Positions 1 to 8,069 are shown, counted from the first letter of the stretch. The stretch is DNA of 9,644 nt from Actinomycetota bacterium (GCA_009703545.1 WLFX01000027.1:1-9644); one strand, 5' to 3'. Notes: generated by a model from the sequence alone, not told the origin. Made by a program: numbers and translations.

Positions 1-75
1 AAGAAGGTCGAAGGGTCCGTCGAAATTCGCGAGGCTGACGCGGAATCCGTCCTCGGAACTAGGCGATCTTTCCAA
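1..75 (-). CDS. scpA: ScpA, segregation and condensation protein A (kleisin), N-terminus only
   Basis: The first 25 codons of scpA run off the left edge of the window. ScpA is the kleisin subunit that bridges the heads of the SMC ATPase and works with ScpB in chromosome condensation and segregation. The visible residues end in FRVSLANFDGPFDLL, which fits the conserved N-terminal F-x-G-P-[FL]-D-L-L signature of the family. The only possible start in this frame is TTG at 75-73, because an in-frame TGA lies two codons upstream and no ATG or GTG comes before the conserved motif. The gene therefore overlaps the end of the ParA-family gene by 17 nt, which suggests translational coupling. A GAGAG stretch lies about ten bases upstream of the TTG and could be a weak ribosome site. 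ParA-scpA adjacency is common in Actinobacteria and supports the call; scpB would be expected next, beyond the window. Confidence 0.9.
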   Translation of the reverse strand, partial: MERSPSSEDGFRVSLANFDGPFDLL

Positions 76-895
76 GGGAAATCAGCTCTCGGGCAAGTTC
101 GCGGTACGACTCGGCCGCTTGGTGGTCCGGTGCGAAGGTGGTGATGGGTGCTGCAGCGACGGTCGAGTCCGGGAACTTGACGGTGCGTCGAATAAGGGTC
201 TTGAGAACATCCTTGGGTCGGTTCTGCTTGACCAGATCCAGCACCTCGACAGAGTGCAGGGTTCGCGGGTCATACATCGTCGCAAGAATTCCGTCGAGTT
301 CGAGCGTCGGGTTGAGTCGCGCCTTCACCTTGTCGATTGTGTCGAGCAGCAGGGCAACACCACGCAACGCGAAAAACTCGCACGCGAGCGGGATTAGCAC
401 GCCGTGGCTCGCGGTCAACGCGTTAACGGTCAGCAGTCCGAGCGACGGCTGGCAGTCAATGAGGACAACGTCATAATCGGCGAGCACGGGCTTCAAAATG
501 TCGGCAAGCACGTGTTCACGAGCGACCTCGTTCACTAACTGCACCTCGGCCGCGGCAAGGTCGATGTTCGCCGGAAGGATATGGATGTTCTCAATCGACG
601 TCGCCTGAATCACGTCACGGGTTGTCAACGGTGAACGACTTGAATCGACCGCCTTGTCGGGAACAAGCAGGTTGTAAATCGTGGGTCCGTCGTGGGCAGT
701 GGCTCCGATTCCTGCGGTCAAAGCCCCTTGCGGGTCAAAATCAACAACAAGAACTTTTCGGCCAACCTCGGCGAGCGCACCGGCCAGAGAAATCGCCGTT
801 GTCGTCTTGCCCACTCCACCTTTTTGGTTGCACAGCGAAATCACGCGCGCCGGACCATGGGAGGTCAACGGCTGAGGCACGGGAAAGGCGGTCAC
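59..895 (-). CDS. ParA-family ATPase next to scpA (Soj-like, Rv1708-type)
   Basis: A 278-residue P-loop ATPase of the ParA/MinD family. It has a deviant Walker A motif KGGVGKT at residues 25-31 with the signature lysine K25 and the P-loop lysine K30. The switch I motif DFDPQG is at 52-57 and a Walker B-like strand ends in D147 (VVLIDCQPS). Such ATPases dimerise on ATP, bind DNA non-specifically and position chromosomes or other cargo. No ParB gene is adjacent, so this is probably not the chromosomal parAB ParA but the second paralogue that Actinobacteria encode between xerD and scpA. Its exact cargo is not known to me; a link to the SMC-ScpAB condensin is inferred from position. The start is GTG at 895, 31 nt after xerD ends, with no clear Shine-Dalgarno sequence. 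The roughly 16 residues before the first strand are low in conservation signals, so a slightly different start is possible. Confidence 0.92.
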   Translation of the reverse strand: MTAFPVPQPLTSHGPARVISLCNQKGGVGKTTTAISLAGALAEVGRKVLVVDFDPQGALTAGIGATAHDGPTIYNLLVPDKAVDSSRSPLTTRDVIQATSIENIHILPANIDLAAAEVQLVNEVAREHVLADILKPVLADYDVVLIDCQPSLGLLTVNALTASHGVLIPLACEFFALRGVALLLDTIDKVKARLNPTLELDGILATMYDPRTLHSVEVLDLVKQNRPKDVLKTLIRRTVKFPDSTVAAAPITTFAPDHQAAESYRELARELISLGKIA

Positions 896-926
896 GGCAC
901 AATTCTACGGTGAATAACGCACGGTT

Positions 927-1823
927 TTACCGCGCCCTCGGATGAGAAGTCCGATATGCCTCGGTCAAAGCATCACGCGTCACGAGCGTGTAAATCTGCG
1001 TTGTCGCAACCGACGCGTGGCCCAACATCTCTTGCACGACTCGAATGTCAGCGCCACCCCGCAATAGATGCGTTGCGCACGAATGGCGAAGTGTGTGAGG
1101 CGAAATCGTCGACGTAATGTCGGCCCGCGCCGCCGCAGCTCGAATGATGAGAAAAACGTTTTGTCGGGAGAGCGGGGCGCCCCGAGCACCGAGGAAAAGT
1201 GCTGGCGTACCGCGGCCATTGGCTAGAAGTGCGGGACGACCGCGCACAAGATACGCATCGAGTGCCTCGCGAGCAAAACGACCGACCGGCACCACCCGCT
1301 GTTTGTTTCCCTTACCGGTCAGCGTGATTACCTCCAGCACCTCGTCGGCCCGAACGTCATCGACGGTCAAGCCAACCGCCTCAGACACACGGGCGCCAGT
1401 CGCGTACATGAGTTCAAGAATCGCTCGATCGCGCAAGCCAACGGGGGTCTCGGTCGGTGTCGACTCGAGTAGTGCCGTCACTTCCTCGATACTCAGTGCT
1501 TTGGGTAGGCGTTGGGTGCGACCTGGTGCAATCACGGCGCCCGTCGGATCGCTCGAAACGAGACCCTCGGTGACAAGGTAACGATGGAATGACCGAACGA
1601 CTGAGAGCGCCCGGGTGATCGATGATGTGGCGAGACCGTCGCGTCGAAGGGAGGTCAGGTAATCCGTCACGGCGACAGAGTCAATGGACTCGATTGCCCG
1701 CGTGCCGACGAATGCGGCCCACCGGTCAAGGTCGCGTCGATAGGCCACGATCGTGTTGGCACTTCGGCCCCGCTCCAGCGCCGTGTGACGCAGAAACTGC
1801 TCGATGAGGCGCGTTACCTCCAT
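927..1823 (-). CDS. xerD: XerD, site-specific tyrosine recombinase (dif resolution)
   Basis: A 298-residue tyrosine recombinase, the usual length for XerC/XerD. The N-terminal core-binding (SAM-like) domain covers about residues 1-90 and includes the typical S-x-N-T-x-x-x-Y-x-x-D-L pattern at 21-32. The catalytic domain follows, with all active-site residues visible: R145 (in TGARVSE), K171 in the beta-hairpin (TGKGNK), H243 and R246 (HTLRHS), H269 (LGHAS) and nucleophile Y278. XerD with XerC resolves chromosome dimers at dif beside the divisome. I call it XerD rather than XerC or a phage integrase because of its length and its conserved actinobacterial place between pyrG and a ParA gene. No dif-like site was noticed nearby. 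The ATG at 1823 lies 6 nt after the pyrG stop, so translation is probably coupled to pyrG. No strong ribosome site is visible. Confidence 0.94.
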   Translation of the reverse strand: MEVTRLIEQFLRHTALERGRSANTIVAYRRDLDRWAAFVGTRAIESIDSVAVTDYLTSLRRDGLATSSITRALSVVRSFHRYLVTEGLVSSDPTGAVIAPGRTQRLPKALSIEEVTALLESTPTETPVGLRDRAILELMYATGARVSEAVGLTVDDVRADEVLEVITLTGKGNKQRVVPVGRFAREALDAYLVRGRPALLANGRGTPALFLGARGAPLSRQNVFLIIRAAAARADITSTISPHTLRHSCATHLLRGGADIRVVQEMLGHASVATTQIYTLVTRDALTEAYRTSHPRAR

Positions 1824-1829
1824 GGTGGG

Positions 1830-3536
1830 CTACTTGTCGCTGGTGTAGTCGACGTCGAGCACGTCAGCCGTGTGTCGAACCTTTGCTGCGGAGATGAGCC
1901 CGACGAACAGCGGGTGACCGTGGGTGGGCCGTGACTTCAACTCGGGATGCGCCTGAGTGGACACGTAATACGGGTGGATTTCCCGCGGAAGTTCAACGAA
2001 CTCCACGAGTTTGCCGTCGGGGCTTGTCCCCGAGAAGACAAGCCCGGCCTTGGCGATGTCGTCACGATAGAGGTTGTTGACCTCGTAGCGATGGCGGTGA
2101 CGCTCAAACGCAGTCGAATCGCCATAAACGGATTCCACGATTGACCCTGGAGTGAGTACCGCTTCATACAAACCGAGACGCATTGTGCCACCCAAATCTC
2201 CGTCACTGATGATGTCAACCTGTTCTTCCATCGTCGCAATGACGGGAAACTTCGTGTCGGGGTCGAATTCGCTGGACGATGCGTCGGTGAGCCCGACCAC
2301 CGTTCGTGCATATTCAATGACCATGCACTGAAGCCCTAAACATATTCCCAGCGTTGGAATCATGTTCTCGCGGGCGTACCTCAAGGCGCCTAATTTTCCT
2401 TCGATTCCGCGAACGCCAAACCCGCCGGGAACGAGGATCCCGTCGACATCACCGAGCTGCTCGGCGGCCCCTTCTGGCGTTTCACACAGGTCGGATGCCA
2501 CCCATCGAATGTCGATGGCGACGTCATTGGCGAACCCGCCGGCTTTGAGCGCTTCAGTCACAGAGAGGTAGGCGTCGGGAAGATCGACGTACTTGCCCAC
2601 CAGGGCGATACGAACGTGACCCCGCGGGTTGTGGACGGTGTCGAGCAGTTCCGACCAACCGGTCCAGTCAACCTCGTCGTTTCCGTCAAGTCGCAATTGG
2701 TCAACGATGTACTGGTCGAGTCCTTGCGAGTGAAGCATGCTAGGGATGTCGTAGATGCTTGGCGCATCGATCGCGTTGACAACGGCGTCTTCATCCACGT
2801 CACACATGAGGGCGATCTTGCGGCGATTGGCGGCCGACACCGGACGGTCGCTGCGAAGCACCAGCGCATCGGGCTGAATACCGATGGATCGAAGTGCCGC
2901 CACCGAGTGCTGCGTCGGTTTCGTTTTCTGCTCGCCCGACGCGTTCATGAACGGAACAAGCGATACATGGACAAAGAAGACGTTCTTTCGACCAAGTTCG
3001 TGACGAACCTGGCGAGCGGCTTCGATGAACGGTTGGCTCTCGATATCGCCGACAGTTCCACCGATCTCGGTGATGATCACGTCCGGGGCTGGATCTTCCG
3101 TCGCTTGGAGACGCATCCGACGCTTGATCTCGTCAGTGATGTGGGGAATGACCTGAACCGTGTCGCCAAGGTATTCGCCGCGACGTTCGCGCTCGATAAC
3201 CCGCAAATAGATTTGGCCCGTTGTGACGTTCGCCGCCTGGCCCAGGTTGATGTCGAGGAAGCGTTCGTAATGTCCAATATCGAGGTCTGTCTCGGCGCCA
3301 TCATCGGTGACAAAGACCTCGCCGTGCTGAAAAGGGTTCATTGTGCCGGGGTCGACATTGAGGTACGGGTCAAGTTTTTGCATGACGACACGTAGACCGC
3401 GGCGAGTCAAGAGGTTACCGAGTGATGCTGCGGTAAGACCCTTACCGAGAGAGGAGACGACACCTCCTGTTACGAAGATATGCTTCGTGACGGGCTGGTC
3501 AAGTTCGAATTCCGTATGTTTCACCACGGAATTCAA
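1830..3536 (-). CDS. pyrG: PyrG, CTP synthase (glutamine-hydrolysing)
   Basis: A 568-residue enzyme that makes CTP from UTP, ATP and glutamine, the last step of pyrimidine nucleotide synthesis. The N-terminal synthetase domain (about 17-285) has the P-loop SSLGKG at 28-33 and the conserved stretches [14 protein letters not shown] (53-66) and [10 protein letters not shown] (157-166). The C-terminal class I glutamine amidotransferase domain (about 307-550) has the oxyanion-loop motif PGGFGVRG (370-377), nucleophile C399 in GICLG, and H530 and E532 of the catalytic triad. It is complete and of normal length. The start is uncertain: the longest frame begins with TTG at 3536, while two tandem GTG codons lie four and five codons in, and none has a clear Shine-Dalgarno sequence. 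In mycobacteria a NUDIX hydrolase gene sits between pyrG and xerD and two more genes separate recN from pyrG; all are missing here. Confidence 0.97.
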   Translation of the reverse strand: MNSVVKHTEFELDQPVTKHIFVTGGVVSSLGKGLTAASLGNLLTRRGLRVVMQKLDPYLNVDPGTMNPFQHGEVFVTDDGAETDLDIGHYERFLDINLGQAANVTTGQIYLRVIERERRGEYLGDTVQVIPHITDEIKRRMRLQATEDPAPDVIITEIGGTVGDIESQPFIEAARQVRHELGRKNVFFVHVSLVPFMNASGEQKTKPTQHSVAALRSIGIQPDALVLRSDRPVSAANRRKIALMCDVDEDAVVNAIDAPSIYDIPSMLHSQGLDQYIVDQLRLDGNDEVDWTGWSELLDTVHNPRGHVRIALVGKYVDLPDAYLSVTEALKAGGFANDVAIDIRWVASDLCETPEGAAEQLGDVDGILVPGGFGVRGIEGKLGALRYARENMIPTLGICLGLQCMVIEYARTVVGLTDASSSEFDPDTKFPVIATMEEQVDIISDGDLGGTMRLGLYEAVLTPGSIVESVYGDSTAFERHRHRYEVNNLYRDDIAKAGLVFSGTSPDGKLVEFVELPREIHPYYVSTQAHPELKSRPTHGHPLFVGLISAAKVRHTADVLDVDYTSDK

Positions 3537-3566
3537 CGATAACCGCTGGAGGTGGCTTTTGACGAA

Positions 3567-5267
3567 TTAACCGTTTTCGCCACGCCATTGATTCGCAGAA
3601 TTTAACATTTCTGCTGCGTGAGCACGAGCGTTGTCGGAATCCGGTGTCCCTGACAACAATCGGGCCATTTCTTCGACCCGTTCGTCGCCGTCGAGTCGCA
3701 TAATCGTCGATTCCGTGATGGCGCCGCTAGTGTCTTTGATAATTCGGAGGTGATTCGTCGCGAAAGCCGCAACCTGCGGCAGATGGGTTACAACAATGAC
3801 CTGCGCGGACTTAGCCAAAATGGCGAGTCGACGCCCGATCTCGATTGCGCTTGCACCACCAACGCCCGCGTCAACTTCGTCGAACACGAGCGTAGGTACC
3901 GTGTCGGTCGAGGCGATGACGACCTCTATTGCAAGCATGACGCGTGACAATTCACCACCCGATGCGGTCTTCGTCACGGGTTTCGGGTCACCACCGGGGT
4001 GGGGTCGCATCAACATCTCGACCGCGTCGCGTCCGTGGGCAAAGAAGTCGGTTCCGCTTTGCGGTGCTACCCGGACGACGAATTCCGCGGTCGGCATCGA
4101 GAGCGCGTGAAGTTCGGTCGTGACGGCTTCGGACAGTCGCTGGGCGGCGGCGGCGCGGGCGGCACTTATGTGACTCGCCAATGCATCGAGTGCCGCTTCG
4201 TCCGCGGCGATCGTCGCGGCCAGTTCCTCGAGTGCATCGTCCGAGCGATCGAGGTCGAACAAACGGTCGGACGCGGTCGACCACAAAGCGAGTACATCGT
4301 CGAGGGTCGGCCCATAGGCACGCACGAGCGTGGTGATTGCCGCGGTGCGCTCGTGGACTTGTTCCAAGTCATCACCGTCGAGTTCGAGTCCCGCCGCGTA
4401 GGCCGATACAGATTGAGCCGCCTCTCGAATGACAATGCTTGCTTCCGAGATCCGAGTCAACAATGTCTCGATGGCGGGGTCGTGGTTGGTTACTCGTTCG
4501 AGTGCTCGGCGCGCGTTGTCCACGAGGGATACCGCATCGAATTCCGCGTCATCCGCCGACAGCGCTTCGTGCGCTTCTTGCGTTGCGCGGCGGAGTTCTT
4601 CGCTGTTGGACAGGCGTTCCGCTTTCGCCTTCAGTGCAACGTCTTCGCCGGCGACCGGCGCGACGGCGTCAATCGCGGCAACGGCCGCGCGTAGCTCGTC
4701 GGCCTCACGGATTCGCTCCGTCGCATCTTTCGTCATCGAATCGCGCCGTGCAATTGAGTCAATCCAACGCCGGAAGATTGTCTGGTACTCGTCGAGCGGC
4801 CTGCGAACAGCGTCGCCGGCAAACCGATCGAGAGACTCGCGTTGTGCCGTCTGCGACCGAAGCCGCAGTTGTTCACTCTGCCCGTGGATTGCTACGAGGT
4901 GGTCACCGATATCGGACAGCGCACCGACGGGCGTCGCGGCGCCTCCAACGACAACCTTGGAGCGGCCCTCGGAACTGACCGAGCGCGTCACGACCAACTC
5001 GTTGTCGTCGAGTACGCCACCGAGTTCGGTGACACGAGTGACCACAGCGGGGTCTGTTATGGTCCAACGGCCGCTCACCTGTGCGCGGTCGGCCGAATGG
5101 CGAACGACCCCGGAATCAGCACGGTCACCGAGTAGAAGGCCAAGTGCTGAGACGACCATCGTCTTTCCCGCACCCGTTTCGCCCGTAATCGCCGTGAAGC
5201 CGGGAGTCAACGTTAGGGTCGCGGTTTGAATCACCCCGAGGTCGTGAATAGAAATCTCGTGAATCAT
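3567..5267 (-). CDS. recN: RecN, SMC-like DNA repair ATPase
   Basis: A 566-residue protein, normal length for RecN, which tethers and processes DNA ends during RecA-dependent double-strand break repair. The N-terminal head half carries the Walker A motif GETGAGKT at 29-36. The middle (about 145-390) is alanine-, glutamate- and arginine-rich and helical, as expected for the short coiled coil. The C-terminal head half carries the ABC signature SGGELSR (436-442), Walker B LVFDEVD with D463 and E464, and a switch histidine H495 in VTHLPQ. I place the start at the ATG at 5267, which overlaps the nadK stop as ATGA and gives the usual family N-terminus (MIHEISIHDLGVI). The frame stays open far upstream inside nadK, and an ATG at 5285 is a second choice, but residues before 5267 do not resemble RecN. 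Coupling to nadK probably replaces a good ribosome site. Confidence 0.95.
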   Translation of the reverse strand: MIHEISIHDLGVIQTATLTLTPGFTAITGETGAGKTMVVSALGLLLGDRADSGVVRHSADRAQVSGRWTITDPAVVTRVTELGGVLDDNELVVTRSVSSEGRSKVVVGGAATPVGALSDIGDHLVAIHGQSEQLRLRSQTAQRESLDRFAGDAVRRPLDEYQTIFRRWIDSIARRDSMTKDATERIREADELRAAVAAIDAVAPVAGEDVALKAKAERLSNSEELRRATQEAHEALSADDAEFDAVSLVDNARRALERVTNHDPAIETLLTRISEASIVIREAAQSVSAYAAGLELDGDDLEQVHERTAAITTLVRAYGPTLDDVLALWSTASDRLFDLDRSDDALEELAATIAADEAALDALASHISAARAAAAQRLSEAVTTELHALSMPTAEFVVRVAPQSGTDFFAHGRDAVEMLMRPHPGGDPKPVTKTASGGELSRVMLAIEVVIASTDTVPTLVFDEVDAGVGGASAIEIGRRLAILAKSAQVIVVTHLPQVAAFATNHLRIIKDTSGAITESTIMRLDGDERVEEMARLLSGTPDSDNARAHAAEMLNSANQWRGENG

Positions 5268-6163
5268 ATGGAACTGCCGCGCCATCCCTCGGTGGGTAAC
5301 GAGAACTTTTTCACTAATCGTTCTGAGAACGGGCCGGAATGAGTGTGCGCCAAACGAACCGGTGTTTCTGATCGACGAGCGACGATACGAGAACCCGGTG
5401 CGAGAGCATGTGTGCGACGCCCGTCGCACCACAACACACCCGATGCACCGTTTCGCGACAAGACGTCAACCGTGAGAGTCGATGACGGTGCCGTGACAAG
5501 GGGCCGAGAAAATAACGCGTGAGCCGACAACGGAACCATGATGAGTGCATCGACGGTCGGCCACACAACGGGACCGCCCGCTGAAAATGAATACGCCGTC
5601 GAACCGGTCGGTGTCGCCATGAGGACACCGTCGCACCCAAAGGTCGAGATCGGCCGGTCGTCAACGCCAATGACCACCTCGATCATGCGCTCTCGCGACA
5701 TTTTCTCGACGCTGGCCTCATTGAGGGCCCACGTTTCAAAAACTGTTGCACCGCCCAGTTCAACTCGAACGTCAAGTGTCATGCGGTGTTCGACGGTGTA
5801 ATCCTTCGCGAGGACTCGACCGATTGTCTCGTCCAGGTCTTCGGGCTCAAGTTCGGCCAAGAAACCAACATGGCCCATATTCACGCCCAACAGTGGCGCG
5901 TTTTGGCCTCGCATGATCTCTGCGGCCTTCAAGATGGTTCCGTCTCCGCCGAGACAAATCACCAACTCGATGTCTTTCGGCGCAACGTCGATATCCAGCT
6001 GTTTGACGTCGATGGATGTTTCGGACGTAATGGCCGGGTGCTGCGATTCAAGGCACACCGGAATTCCACCAAGACGGGTTAGCTCTGTCGCAACCGCGGC
6101 CGCGGTGTGGATACTCGCGGGTCGACCCGTGTGGGCAAGAATGAGAAACAGTCGGTCCGTCAC
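5264..6163 (-). CDS. nadK: NAD kinase
   Basis: A 299-residue ATP/polyphosphate-dependent NAD kinase, which phosphorylates NAD+ to NADP+ in the cytoplasm and so sets the NADP pool. The diagnostic motifs are present: GGDGT at 72-76 with catalytic D74, the N-M-G-H-V-G-F-L segment at 95-102, the LNE motif at 147-149, and the glycine-rich TPTGSTAYSFSAGGP region at 185-198. I chose the GTG at 6163 as start, not the ATG 48 bases upstream: GTG is preceded by a strong ribosome site (GGGGAGG, 6169-6175), gives a normal N-terminus (MTDRLFLILAHTGR) and sits one base after the tlyA stop. The upstream extension would lie in tlyA coding sequence. Its stop overlaps the recN start as ATGA. The tlyA-nadK-recN order is a classic conserved actinobacterial cluster. 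Confidence 0.96.
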   Translation of the reverse strand: MTDRLFLILAHTGRPASIHTAAAVATELTRLGGIPVCLESQHPAITSETSIDVKQLDIDVAPKDIELVICLGGDGTILKAAEIMRGQNAPLLGVNMGHVGFLAELEPEDLDETIGRVLAKDYTVEHRMTLDVRVELGGATVFETWALNEASVEKMSRERMIEVVIGVDDRPISTFGCDGVLMATPTGSTAYSFSAGGPVVWPTVDALIMVPLSAHALFSRPLVTAPSSTLTVDVLSRNGASGVLWCDGRRTHALAPGSRIVARRSETPVRLAHTHSGPFSERLVKKFSLPTEGWRGSSI

Positions 6164-6164
6164 G

Positions 6165-6971
6165 CTAACCTCCCCACGTTGAACTCGCTTGGTCTGTCCA
6201 TTCTCTCGCATTCAACGGTCGAGAGGGGTCACCGTACACAATCGCCTCGCGATTCCCGTGTTCGCCGTCAATGGGCGACGCCATGATTCCGCTAATCGGA
6301 AGGCCTAGTGCCGAAATGGTGGCGCAGACCGACAGGAGCGCGGCGTCGCGTTTCGCATCGTCGCGAACAATTCCCTCATGGACGTTACCTTTGCCGACCT
6401 CGAATTGCGGTTTCACCAAGATGGCGTATCGGAAATCGGTACCCAGGGCTGCGACGAGAGGAGGCAGAATCATCGTGACGGAAATGAAACTGACATCCAT
6501 GACCACGTCATCAATCGAGCCGACGTCCCACCCTTCAACGAGCTCGCGTGAAAGGTCTCGCGCGTTGACCCCCTCGACGACATGCACCCGAAAATTTGTT
6601 CGAAGTGTGGGATGGAGTTGTCCATGCCCGACATCCAGTGCGACCACCCGACCCGCGCCTCGAAAAAGAGCTACCTCGGTGAATCCACCGGTGGACGCAC
6701 CGATGTCTAGAACTGTGCGACCGCGGAAATCGATGCCGAATTTCTCGCAAGCACCGAGTAACTTATTCGCCGACCGCGCGACCCACCGATCCAGCGCCGT
6801 GACGGTCAGAACCGCCGTAGCGACCACCTTGTGGCCTGTTTTTGTGACAATCCGTTCATTAACCCGAACACTGCCCGCTTCAATGAGCCGCGCCGCCCGA
6901 GTTCGACTCTCCGCCAATCCTCGTTCAACGAGTGCGAGGTCAAGCCTCGTCGATTCAGCGGGGTTGCTCAT
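6165..6971 (-). CDS. tlyA: TlyA, 16S/23S rRNA (cytidine-2'-O)-methyltransferase
   Basis: A 268-residue protein with an N-terminal S4 RNA-binding domain (about 8-60, starting RLDLALVERGLAESR) and a C-terminal FtsJ/RrmJ-like SAM-dependent methyltransferase domain. The SAM motif VLDIGASTGGF is at 87-97. A K-D-K-E catalytic tetrad can be placed at K70, D159 (MDVSFIS), K187 (LVKPQFE) and E242 (GNREAIVY). The short interdomain linker reads DRWV at 61-64, resembling the functionally important RAWV linker of the M. tuberculosis protein. In that species TlyA methylates 2'-hydroxyls of one cytidine each in 16S and 23S rRNA, and its loss gives capreomycin resistance. That this protein does the same is inferred from the intact motifs and the conserved place before nadK and recN. 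The ATG at 6971 lies inside the upstream 41-residue ORF, overlapping it by 17 nt; the stop is 1 nt before the nadK GTG. Confidence 0.94.
   Translation of the reverse strand: MSNPAESTRLDLALVERGLAESRTRAARLIEAGSVRVNERIVTKTGHKVVATAVLTVTALDRWVARSANKLLGACEKFGIDFRGRTVLDIGASTGGFTEVALFRGAGRVVALDVGHGQLHPTLRTNFRVHVVEGVNARDLSRELVEGWDVGSIDDVVMDVSFISVTMILPPLVAALGTDFRYAILVKPQFEVGKGNVHEGIVRDDAKRDAALLSVCATISALGLPISGIMASPIDGEHGNREAIVYGDPSRPLNAREWTDQASSTWGG
6169..6175 (-). promoter_or_regulatory. nadK: Ribosome binding site deciding the nadK start
   Basis: GGGGAGG on the minus strand, five bases before the GTG at 6163. It lies inside the last codons of tlyA, so ribosomes ending tlyA are placed next to the nadK start. 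This is the main reason to prefer the 299-residue NadK over the 315-residue reading. Confidence 0.85.
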
Positions 6972-7080
6972 CGAGCCGCTGTCGGATCTCGCCTTCCAGC
7001 ACTGTGAACGCAGCGGCGCGCTCGTCCAGCGGCAGTTCAGAAATCTGCTCGATGCTGGGTGACTGGTTCTCGTTATCCAT
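6955..7080 (-). CDS. Small 41-residue conserved-position protein (Rv1693-like)
   Basis: A tiny acidic protein starting at the ATG at 7080, two bases after the HAD gene stops, and ending 17 nt inside tlyA. No domain, signal peptide or membrane segment is visible. The sequence is polar for about 13 residues, then has a segment LPLDERAAAFTVLEGEIRQRL (residues 16-36) likely to form one amphipathic helix. Actinobacteria, for example M. tuberculosis Rv1693, encode a similarly tiny protein between the HAD phosphatase and tlyA, with a comparable Leu-Pro-x-x-Glu start to the helix as I remember it. That family resemblance is from memory, not from a search. The frame is open further upstream to 7152, but those residues overlap the HAD gene and look like shadow coding. 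Function unknown; it may mainly couple translation of HAD and tlyA. Confidence 0.72.
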   Translation of the reverse strand: MDNENQSPSIEQISELPLDERAAAFTVLEGEIRQRLDEQPR

Positions 7081-7082
7081 GG

Positions 7083-8069
7083 TCACGAATATATCGCGGG
7101 TTCGACATCGAGCCCGTAAATGCGAAGTCCCGAGCGATAGATGGCGGCGCACCCCGCACGTAATAGGTTGAGCGAATCCGAACCCTTGCGCTTCACCCTC
7201 ACGACATTGGCTTTCATGGTTACCGATGAATTCCCCACCGTGACGGTTACCGTATCGGCTTTTTCGGTGACGATTGACTCGGGGTATTCCATCGATAATT
7301 CCCGCAAATCGCCGAGGATGTAGGTCGGTTGTTGTTCCTCGGCGGCGGCAATCGCTTGTTTGGGACCGTCAATTCCGGTAAGGACCAGCGCGCTGCGCAT
7401 CCCGGCTCGGTTTGCTCCCAAAATGTCGGTGTCCAACCGATCGCCGATGACGAGCGGATTGTCGGCCGCGAACTTGTCGCGAGCGAAATCAAAGATTGCG
7501 CGTTCGGGTTTGCCCGCGAAGACGGGAAGGCGACCCACCGCGAGGTGAACGGCCGAAACCAGAGTTCCGTTCCCTGGCGCAATCCCCCTCGCGACAGGAA
7601 TCGTCCAGTCCGTGTTTGTCGCCACCCACGGAATGCCGGTGTGAAGTGCGAAAGATGCCTCGGCGAGGTGTACCCAACCGACGGTCGGCGCGAAACCTTG
7701 AATCACAGCAGCCGGATCATCATTCGCCGAATCGGTAACCCGGAATCCGGCGAGTTTGACTTCGCTGATGAGTCCCTCCCCGCCGACCACGAGGACGGTC
7801 GACTTCGCGGGAATCAGTGTCGCGAGAATCTTCACCGCGGCCTGCGGGGACGACACGACGTCCTCGGGCGTCGCCGCGAGTCCTAGCGATTGAAGGTGCG
7901 TCGCCACGTGTTCGGTTGTGCGCGACGCATTGTTCGTGATGTACGCCACCCGGTGATGCGCGGATGCGACATTCAGCGCATCGACCGCATAACGAATTGA
8001 ATTCTCGCCGACATAGACGACCCCGTCGAGGTCCGCAAAAATGACGTCGGTGCCATCAAGAGGCGTCAT
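7083..8069 (-). CDS. HAD-superfamily class IIA phosphatase (Rv1692-like)
   Basis: A 328-residue HAD hydrolase of the NagD/phosphoglycolate phosphatase-like group. Motif I is DLDGVVY with nucleophile D13 and acid/base D15. Motif II is YITNNAS at 43-49, motif III lysine is K187 (AGKPER), and motif IV is GDRLDTD at 209-215 with D210 and D215. The cap (about 70-180) lies between motifs II and III, as expected for class IIA. Beyond residue 255, after the usual end of the fold, there is a C-terminal extension of about 70 residues that includes a valine/threonine-rich segment (TVTVTVGNSSVTM). The M. tuberculosis relative in this gene position, Rv1692, was reported to dephosphorylate glycerol 3-phosphate during phospholipid head-group recycling; the substrate here is not visible from sequence. 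The start is ATG at 8069 behind a good ribosome site; it overlaps the TPR gene stop as ATGA. Confidence 0.9.
   Translation of the reverse strand: MTPLDGTDVIFADLDGVVYVGENSIRYAVDALNVASAHHRVAYITNNASRTTEHVATHLQSLGLAATPEDVVSSPQAAVKILATLIPAKSTVLVVGGEGLISEVKLAGFRVTDSANDDPAAVIQGFAPTVGWVHLAEASFALHTGIPWVATNTDWTIPVARGIAPGNGTLVSAVHLAVGRLPVFAGKPERAIFDFARDKFAADNPLVIGDRLDTDILGANRAGMRSALVLTGIDGPKQAIAAAEEQQPTYILGDLRELSMEYPESIVTEKADTVTVTVGNSSVTMKANVVRVKRKGSDSLNLLRAGCAAIYRSGLRIYGLDVEPAIYS

Noticed and set aside
927..1823. Tyrosine recombinase as a sign of an integrated phage or island
   Set aside because: Length, catalytic residues and conserved neighbours fit chromosomal XerD; no attachment repeats, tRNA or phage genes are present.
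4429..5229. Long plus-strand open frame of 266 codons opposite recN (and similar ones at 2616-3395 and 6271-7062)
   Set aside because: They lie antisense to genes with complete catalytic motifs, have biased S/R-rich composition and match no family; they are shadows of GC-biased codon use.
5268..5432. N-terminal extension of recN by 55 residues
   Set aside because: The extra residues are arginine- and serine-rich, overlap nadK coding sequence, and RecN proteins begin at the MIHEISI-type N-terminus.
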